Origin: an uncultured Clostridia bacterium
Lineage (GTDB): Bacteria > Bacillota > Clostridia > UBA1381
Assembly (NCBI GenBank): GCA_945948775.1
Contig: CAMFCK010000074.1
Span: 1 to 5,299 of the forward strand
DNA length: 5,299 bases
Direction of reading: 5' to 3'
The notes beneath the pieces were generated by a model. It was not told where the DNA came from, searched no databases, and saw nothing but the letters and a program-made list of their open reading frames with translations. Both the position numbers and the translations under genes were made by a program. The number at the start of each line of letters is the position of its first letter. Within the stretch, counting starts at the first letter, position 1. Positions 1 through 5,299 of this stretch are shown here, one piece after another.

Positions 1-1585
1 CTAACAGCTTGGAAACAAGCAAGCCTGCTGTGTTCTCTTTTCCGGAAATTTTCATCTCGGAAAAGCCTCCCCATACTGCACCGCCGCTCATTTTATAGCT
101 TTGCTTTACTCTTAATACAAGATGAGTTATATCTTGCAGGCTTTCATATGCCGATAAGTCAAAGGTCTGCATCTCCGCACTGTTTTCAAGGCTTATCTGT
201 GTCACCGCAACCGGCTCTTTTTTCTTGTTTCTGTACAAAAACTCATCATTATATGCCAGTATTTCGATTGTTTTTGCCTTTGCCCATGTACTGTTTGATA
301 CAGATTGCAGTGAAATGCCCGTAACAGCTGACGGATATTTAAAGAAAAAAACTATGTCATTTGCAGTCAGATCCGACACCGCAAATGATGTTGCCGTATT
401 TTTATCAAACGCGTTTGCCGCCGCATACCGGGAAGAAATCAGAATATTGCTGTCCGAAAAGAACATATTGCTGTTAAGCTTAAATTCCTGTTCTTCACCA
501 TACTCAGCGTTGTATTCTTTCAATGGTCGGATTTTATCATTCCATATGTACAGCCGCACCGTTTTTCCGTCATGTACGTTTTTAGGGACAGCCACCGATA
601 TTGTTTTACCTCTTCCCGCAGTCATTCCAAACTCAGATGAATACACGCTGCACAGTCGGTTCTCGTCATACACTCCTGCAATCAGAGCTCCCGTATAGTC
701 GCCGTATGAAAAATTTTTCAGCTTGATGCTGTATTCTATTTCATTAACGCCCTCTGTTACAATAGGAGGCTCCGCAACAGTACCTGTTCCATCACGGCTG
801 TCCGATATATAGTAAGGGGAATCCTTCGTTCCGTTTCCGCACAGCACACTGTTGCCGTCAAGATAGGTCATCAGCCGGACCCCCGTCACTGAAAGAGCAG
901 CTCCTCTTGCGCTGATATTCTGGTACTCATAATACCACCTGATTTTCATTCCGGCTCCGGCTGCCGCATCACGCAGCAAAAAACCGTACTGACTTCCGCT
1001 GTTATTCTCTCCGGCTGATGCTGTCGGACCTACTAAAAGCATACTCCACGGCATATCAAGCCTTACCAAATCCTCAACCGACGGCAGGAAGATTCTGTCC
1101 TGTGACAGTATATAATAGGCATCATTATAATTGGTAAGCGCAAGCTTATAATCAACCGCCCCGCCGTCATTCCACGTCCAAAGTGCTGTTCCTCCGTCCG
1201 CAGCGTCCTTGTCAGGCGACATTGATTTATGCGTTACCGGCAAGATCAGACTGTACTCATATGGTGTAAAATTTTCTTCAGATAAAAATCCGGGTTCGCC
1301 ATACTGTGTGCTTTGATTTTTCGTACTGTTAAGCCAGCTTCTGAGACTGCTGTTTTTCCAGATGTTTGTGTCAGAGTCAAACGCTTTATACATCAGAATA
1401 TTTGCACTTATCAGTCCGTAGTCCCCAACTCCGTCGCCGTTAATATCGGTCTTTTCACCAATAAACCAGTGTATACTTTCTCCGCGGTAGTCACCGAAAT
1501 CCACCGTTTCGCCGACGTCAGCCGCCCCTGCCCTTGCCGCAGACAGCAATAAAACAGAAATCAATGCAAATACTATTTTTTGCAT
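1..1585 (-). CDS. Secreted DUF6273-like protein with discoidin-like domain (3' end outside window)
   Basis: I translated this frame by hand. It runs 528 codons from ATG at 1585 without a stop and leaves the window, with base 1 being the first base of the next codon. A signal peptide is clear (MQKIVFALISVLLLSAARAGAA). Residues ~28-260 are a DUF6273-like domain paralogous to that of the upstream gene: DINGDGVGD (47-55), WKNSSLRSWLNS (76-87), LPVTHKS, RIFLPSVEDL, LLRDAAAG and ISARGAA. Residues ~277-357 form a beta domain (ALIAGVYDENRL, TVRLYIWND), a type common in clostridial surface proteins and possibly stalk-like. Residues ~375-516 look like an F5/8 type C (discoidin/CBM32-like) fold: ANAFDKNTATSFAV near the start, central strands TIEILAYNDEFLYRN, and a late VWGGFSEMKISG strand. 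Such domains usually bind sugars. No enzymatic domain or SLH repeat is visible, but the C-terminus is missing. ATG at 1591, two codons earlier, is an alternative start. The gene lies about 40 nt after the SLH protein gene and is probably in the same operon. Confidence 0.85.
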   Translation of the reverse strand, partial: MQKIVFALISVLLLSAARAGAADVGETVDFGDYRGESIHWFIGEKTDINGDGVGDYGLISANILMYKAFDSDTNIWKNSSLRSWLNSTKNQSTQYGEPGFLSEENFTPYEYSLILPVTHKSMSPDKDAADGGTALWTWNDGGAVDYKLALTNYNDAYYILSQDRIFLPSVEDLVRLDMPWSMLLVGPTASAGENNSGSQYGFLLRDAAAGAGMKIRWYYEYQNISARGAALSVTGVRLMTYLDGNSVLCGNGTKDSPYYISDSRDGTGTVAEPPIVTEGVNEIEYSIKLKNFSYGDYTGALIAGVYDENRLCSVYSSEFGMTAGRGKTISVAVPKNVHDGKTVRLYIWNDKIRPLKEYNAEYGEEQEFKLNSNMFFSDSNILISSRYAAANAFDKNTATSFAVSDLTANDIVFFFKYPSAVTGISLQSVSNSTWAKAKTIEILAYNDEFLYRNKKKEPVAVTQISLENSAEMQTFDLSAYESLQDITHLVLRVKQSYKMSGGAVWGGFSEMKISGKENTAGLLVSKLL

Positions 1586-1594
1586 CCACATCAC

Positions 1595-1600
1595 ATCCTT
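1595..1600 (-). promoter_or_regulatory. Ribosome binding site of the discoidin-like protein
   Basis: On the minus strand AAGGAT begins the stretch AAGGATGTGATG, which closely follows the anti-16S complement AAGGAGGTGATC (10 of 12 bases as I align them). AAGGA ends 10 nt before ATG at 1585 and only 4 nt before ATG at 1591, so 1585 is the better spaced start, although 1591 cannot be excluded. The site lies in the short gap after the SLH gene stop, and no hairpin terminator was noticed in that gap. Confidence 0.65.
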
Positions 1601-1625
1601 ATGTAGAATGACAGATACTTTTTTG

Positions 1626-4409
1626 CTATTTCAGCTCTGCTGCGCGGTAAATCATGAGCGCCGCTTCCCGTCTGGTCACCTCCTGCTTGGCTTTAAAGCT
1701 GCCGTCCTCATAGCCGCTTAAAATTTTGTACGCGGATAAAGTGTTTACAGCTTCTCTGGCATATTCCGATATTTCCTCAGCATCAGTAAACTCCGCTTCA
1801 AACTCTACTGTCATTTTATCCTTCAATATTCTGTAAAGAATGGCGGCAATATCCTGCCTTGTAATATTTGTTCCGATGCCGAAGGTGTCATGGTCAATTC
1901 CGCTTACGTAACCATTATTAGTCATTGCAGCTACTGCGTTTATATACCATGCTCCGTCAACAACATCTTTAAAGCCTGTCGTCTTTTCAGAGACCTCAAT
2001 CCCAAATGCCGCAGCCGCCATCTGACAAAACTGCTCCCTTGTTATCTTCCCGTCAGGCTCAAAGAGGGTGCCGGTCATACCGTTTATTACCTTTCTTTTG
2101 GCAAGAGAAATTATCTCATCTTTTCCCCATGTTAAGTTCTCAATATCGGCAAAATACACTTCTTCCGGTGCTGCTGTTACAGGCTGTACCGTTTGAACTG
2201 ACGCAGCAGGCACAACTGTTCCCTTGCTGTTTGAGCCTGATGAGCCTCCGCCGCTTACAACAGCAGCGGTCTTGACAGTATTATATGCTGCATCAAAAGC
2301 TGATTTTATTTGAGCATAGCTCACAAAGTTTCCCTTAAGCATATCATCATACAGCTTTTTTAGCTGTGTGCCTGAAAGCTTTTCATATACGTCCGGGAAA
2401 ACAATACCAATCAACTGCCTGTTTTCTTCAATTACTGCCTTTAGATCCGATGCATTTTCTGCACTGTTTGCTGCCGTAATTATAACCGCCTGCTGAAAAT
2501 CACTTAATAACAGTTCATTTTCAAACAAGGCTGCATTATTTGCAGTTTTTAAAATTGAATATGATTCCATAGACAGGCAGGGCTTACTTCCCAATATCTC
2601 AGAATATCTGTCATTATCCAAAACCGCGTATTTCTTTTCTGTATCATCGGCATTTTTAAGTATCGTCTCAGAAACGATCCTGTTGAATATATGAGTAAAA
2701 TTATCCTTTGTATACCCTTGGGCAGGAGCGCCGGTTTTAACAGCTGCTGACACCTCATTAAGCACCTGCTGATCTTCAAGCTCCTCAAGGTAAAGTCCTT
2801 TTCCCTGCATTGCGCTGTACTCAAGAACATATCCGCTGTCATTTGAAAGAATTTTGCGTATTGTTTCTTCATCATAATCCGGAATTGCAGCAATGGTATC
2901 CTCATACAAATTTTCGCTCGCTATTCCTATTGAAACGGTCAGCGGTCGGTCAGCATAGCTTGAATACAGCGTTGCTGTATAAACTCCGCCCACAGTATCC
3001 TCTGTAAAGAAGGATCTGCCGGCTGTAAAGTTAAATGCAAATGTACCGTTGTTCAAAACATTTTTGCAGTCTGCATAAATAACCGCCGTTTCATTTTGCT
3101 GATTCAGTTTTGAAACAACCACATTCACAACCGCGAACTGACTGTTCTTCTCCTCGCCGTAAATTGAAATATCCTTCATATAAACACTGCTTTGTACAGC
3201 AAAATTATTTTCCGACTGTATTTCATCGGCTGAGAAGGTCGGCTCCCTTCCAAACACTGCGGCATTTGCCATTGCTCTTTGGTTTTCATCGAGCATAAAT
3301 ACCTTTACATATGAATTATCGGCGTTTTCAATGTCCATAAACACGCTTGCATTTTGAGTGCCGGCTCCGGTTACAATGCTTTGCTTTTGCATATCCGCAG
3401 CAGTTATTTTGCCGTCAAGCTTTTCATATCGTACGGCATATAAGTCAAGGATTTTATCCGCCTCTGCCGTAAATGTTGCCAAAAATTCAACTGTTCCGTC
3501 TGTAAGCTCACTTACCGGCATTTCATTCATCTGCATATCAACTGATTTTATATCAAACGGATACACGATTTCATAGGGACTTTCCGGCGTTCCCTGACCG
3601 GTAATATTCAATCCCGATTTAATATACATACATGGTCTTATCCCATATTTAGCACTTACTGTCCTTGCAGAAATGTCGCACCTTCCGGTATCTATCCATG
3701 CAAATCTTGCCGTATCTGCCGCCGCGCCGTCACGAATCCACGCCCGTTCATTTGACGCAGCTTCTCCCGCCGCCGAAAGGCAGGCTGCATCATAACTGAA
3801 AAAATCTCCGAAAGGCGTCATATTATACAGATACATATCCTCTATCGACGGGATAAATACATAATCTGTTGTCATAACATAGTACGCCGTATTAATATCC
3901 CTTGCACCGACCGCGTCGGTGTAAACACCCGGCCAGGCAGTCGACCAGCCTATTGTATTTTTCCCTCCGTCATGCGGCAGGCTCTCTGCAATCAGCGATT
4001 TATGAGTTTCCGGCACAATTATTTGCTTTTCATTATCAGAGAAATTTGTTAAAAAGCCGTTTTGTGACGAATATGACGGAATGTTTCCGCTGTCCCATTC
4101 CACTTCATTATCATTGCTGTTAAGCCATTTTCTGAGTGATGAGGTTTTCCAGTTCGCTGTGCCGTCCGCCGACAGCTCCTTGCAGAAAAGCTGCTTCGTG
4201 CTGTAGCACATAAGCTCCTCGATTCCGTCACCGTCAACGTCGCGGCTTCCGGCAATCGTATACTGCATAGGATTGCCGGAATAGCTGCCTATATTAATTA
4301 TTTTTCCTGTCATTGTGCTGTCAAGCACATCAGCATGTGTAACGGGACTGACTATCAGGGACATGAGCATACTCACCGTCAGGCTCATTCCTAAAATTCT
4401 TTTCTTCAT
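1626..4409 (-). CDS. Secreted SLH-anchored surface protein with DUF6273-like domain
   Basis: This complete 927-residue protein is probably exported and held on the cell wall. Residues 1-27 form a signal peptide (MKKR, a hydrophobic core, and likely cleavage after VTHA). Residues ~36-282 match a DUF6273-like domain: WKTSSLRKWLNS (87-98), FSDNEKQIIVPETHKS, YVFIPSIEDM, WIRDGAAA and YGIRPCMYIKSG. Near its start is DVDGDGIEE (57-65), which fits a calcium-binding loop. Two beta-rich segments follow: ~285-390, with SYVKVFMLDENQ as in clostridial Ig-like modules, and ~395-500. Residues ~505-715 are mostly helical and unrecognised. A Gly/Ser linker (VVSGGGSSGSNS, 717-728) leads to three SLH repeats at ~751-805, 813-862 and 874-926. 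Their TRAE-like motifs are ITREQ, ITRQD and VTRRE, and SLH repeats normally bind pyruvylated secondary wall polymers. No catalytic domain is seen. The start is ATG at 4409, six bases after GGAGGG. A TTG at 4415 in the same frame directly abuts that site and is unlikely to be used. Confidence 0.9.
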   Translation of the reverse strand: MKKRILGMSLTVSMLMSLIVSPVTHADVLDSTMTGKIINIGSYSGNPMQYTIAGSRDVDGDGIEELMCYSTKQLFCKELSADGTANWKTSSLRKWLNSNDNEVEWDSGNIPSYSSQNGFLTNFSDNEKQIIVPETHKSLIAESLPHDGGKNTIGWSTAWPGVYTDAVGARDINTAYYVMTTDYVFIPSIEDMYLYNMTPFGDFFSYDAACLSAAGEAASNERAWIRDGAAADTARFAWIDTGRCDISARTVSAKYGIRPCMYIKSGLNITGQGTPESPYEIVYPFDIKSVDMQMNEMPVSELTDGTVEFLATFTAEADKILDLYAVRYEKLDGKITAADMQKQSIVTGAGTQNASVFMDIENADNSYVKVFMLDENQRAMANAAVFGREPTFSADEIQSENNFAVQSSVYMKDISIYGEEKNSQFAVVNVVVSKLNQQNETAVIYADCKNVLNNGTFAFNFTAGRSFFTEDTVGGVYTATLYSSYADRPLTVSIGIASENLYEDTIAAIPDYDEETIRKILSNDSGYVLEYSAMQGKGLYLEELEDQQVLNEVSAAVKTGAPAQGYTKDNFTHIFNRIVSETILKNADDTEKKYAVLDNDRYSEILGSKPCLSMESYSILKTANNAALFENELLLSDFQQAVIITAANSAENASDLKAVIEENRQLIGIVFPDVYEKLSGTQLKKLYDDMLKGNFVSYAQIKSAFDAAYNTVKTAAVVSGGGSSGSNSKGTVVPAASVQTVQPVTAAPEEVYFADIENLTWGKDEIISLAKRKVINGMTGTLFEPDGKITREQFCQMAAAAFGIEVSEKTTGFKDVVDGAWYINAVAAMTNNGYVSGIDHDTFGIGTNITRQDIAAILYRILKDKMTVEFEAEFTDAEEISEYAREAVNTLSAYKILSGYEDGSFKAKQEVTRREAALMIYRAAELK

Positions 4410-4411
4410 TA

Positions 4412-5299
4412 TCAACCCTCCGTCTTTACTATTTCGTTTAGCTTAACGCTGAAATGCACAATGGCGTTCTGCAATATTTCAAATTCTATCGCATAACCGC
4501 TTATATCATCTTCATTGCCCTTTATTTCAAGCTCCTGCTCATAACAGTTATATTCCTGCTCAAGCACTGCCCTTAAATAATCGCTCTGCATAACCTCCGC
4601 GGTCACTGTCTGCTGCGGTATTACTATATTAGGAAGCTGAATTTGAACCATATTTGGCGTATCAAACCTGTTTACTATAGTAAATGTGACCTCATCTCCC
4701 TCCACAGACGCATATCCCGACGTAAGCCTGCGCACGTTTGTTTCATAATTTACAAGCACCCTGCCTCCGCAATGCCTGCCGAGAATTTCAAATGCCTTTG
4801 AAGCAGGATTGAAGTAATAGGAGTCCTTAAAAACGTATGCACTCGGTATATCGTCCTTATGAACGGTGTAGTTAACATTTCTGTTCCATGAAAAATATCT
4901 GTTTCCCGTGTCCATGCTTACATCATACAGCACATGCCCAAACCACGGCGATTCCAGATCGTGCATAACATTTACACTAATAAATCCTGAATCAAATACA
5001 AGCTCGCCCCAGTTGTGTGCCGTATTGAGCGCATTTGCAAAGGTATGCATCAGCGAGCTGGGATTCCAGCCCTCATAGCGCCATGCCATTGTTTCGGTAT
5101 CATCAACACTCAGCTTTCCCGCAGCAGAGTCGGCTCTCTGTTTTTCCTTAGGATAATTTGTTACAAAGTTCTGTTCGTTTGTCCTTGCCAGCCTTGCAGC
5201 ACTGTCATTTTCGGCTATCGGCGGTATCGTCCATAGACCGAACGGATAATGCCTCGTTGTACTGTCAAGCAGCGCATAATCCTCCGGTGCCATCTTCTC
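4412..5299 (-). CDS. C-terminal part of a probable clan GH-A glycoside hydrolase (5' end outside window)
   Basis: This is an open frame of 295 visible codons ending in TGA at 4414-4412. It is already open at the window edge (Glu-Lys before the first Met at 5293), so that Met is probably internal. The segment starting SSLMHTFANALNTAHNW, then the stretch around VNVMHDLESPW, then YYFNPASKAFEILGRHCGGR resembles the last part of a TIM-barrel hydrolase (GH51/GH39/GH30-like), where the chain passes helix 8 and enters a beta-sandwich. The last ~100 residues fit that sandwich: EVTFTIVNRFDTPNMVQIQLP is the usual 'expressed Asn-Arg' strand, followed by a final strand near IVHFSVKLNEI. The catalytic glutamates, which lie earlier in these families, are not identifiable in the visible part, and neither is any signal peptide. 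The gene ends 2 nt before the SLH protein start, so the two are probably co-transcribed and translationally coupled. The exact GH family and substrate are unassigned. A non-catalytic member of the fold is also possible. Confidence 0.6.
   Translation of the reverse strand, partial: EKMAPEDYALLDSTTRHYPFGLWTIPPIAENDSAARLARTNEQNFVTNYPKEKQRADSAAGKLSVDDTETMAWRYEGWNPSSLMHTFANALNTAHNWGELVFDSGFISVNVMHDLESPWFGHVLYDVSMDTGNRYFSWNRNVNYTVHKDDIPSAYVFKDSYYFNPASKAFEILGRHCGGRVLVNYETNVRRLTSGYASVEGDEVTFTIVNRFDTPNMVQIQLPNIVIPQQTVTAEVMQSDYLRAVLEQEYNCYEQELEIKGNEDDISGYAIEFEILQNAIVHFSVKLNEIVKTEG
4416..4421 (-). promoter_or_regulatory. Ribosome binding site of the SLH surface protein
   Basis: On the minus strand GGAGGG lies six bases (TTGATA) before ATG at 4409. 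It sits inside the last codons of the upstream hydrolase gene, whose TGA stop falls within the spacer. This fixes the start at 4409 rather than the in-frame TTG at 4415, and it suggests translational coupling: ribosomes finishing the hydrolase end right at the next start. Confidence 0.8.

Noticed and set aside
225..698. A 157-codon plus-strand open frame
   Set aside because: It lies fully antisense to the third gene, whose frame stays open for 528 codons and gives recognisable domains. The plus-strand product has no domain-like pattern.
702..722. Near-palindromic GAAAAATTTTTCAGC resembling a terminator
   Set aside because: It is a short A/T run inside coding sequence (Lys-Asn-Phe in the third protein), without a GC-rich stem.
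1586..1625. Possible terminator or promoter between the SLH gene and the third gene
   Set aside because: The ~40-nt gap has an A-rich run (CAAAAAAG) but no GC-rich hairpin followed by T residues, and no spaced -35/-10 pair. Only the ribosome site is convincing.
1890..4255. Several 60-120 codon open frames on both strands within the SLH gene
   Set aside because: They are low-complexity, His/Cys/Ser/Arg-rich translations typical of shadow frames, and they sit inside a frame with a signal peptide, DUF6273-like and SLH domains.
5015..5236. A 73-codon plus-strand open frame over the hydrolase gene
   Set aside because: It is antisense to a frame with a coherent hydrolase C-terminal pattern, and the product resembles nothing I recognise.

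Overview
The window holds three genes, all on the minus strand and tightly packed, so transcription runs from high to low coordinates. They are the 3' part of a probable glycoside hydrolase gene (5299 to 4412), a complete 927-codon gene for a secreted cell-wall-anchored protein (4409 to 1626), and the 5' part of a gene for a related secreted protein (1585, running off the window at base 1). The gaps are 2 nt and about 40 nt, with no terminator or promoter visible, so an operon is likely. No stretch above about 40 nt is non-coding. I see no RNA gene, CRISPR array, insertion sequence or attachment site.

The organism is probably a Gram-positive-type Clostridia member (Bacillota). The evidence is C-terminal S-layer homology (SLH) repeats after a Gly/Ser-rich linker, strong AGGAGG-like ribosome binding sites, moderate GC, and DUF6273-type domains. 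The domain style resembles the large surface-protein families of gut polysaccharide-degrading Clostridia such as Monoglobus. That genus-level comparison is from memory and is only an inference.

The most notable content is that the second and third genes encode tandem paralogues. Each has a signal peptide, then an Asp-rich calcium-loop-like motif, then a DUF6273-like domain, then at least one beta-sandwich. After that they diverge: one ends in three SLH repeats (wall attachment), while the other continues into a discoidin/F5-8C-like domain (probable carbohydrate binding). The upstream enzyme looks like the C-terminal end of a clan GH-A hydrolase. The working picture is a surface glycan-handling locus: one enzyme and two non-catalytic surface or binding proteins. 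The substrate cannot be read from this sequence.
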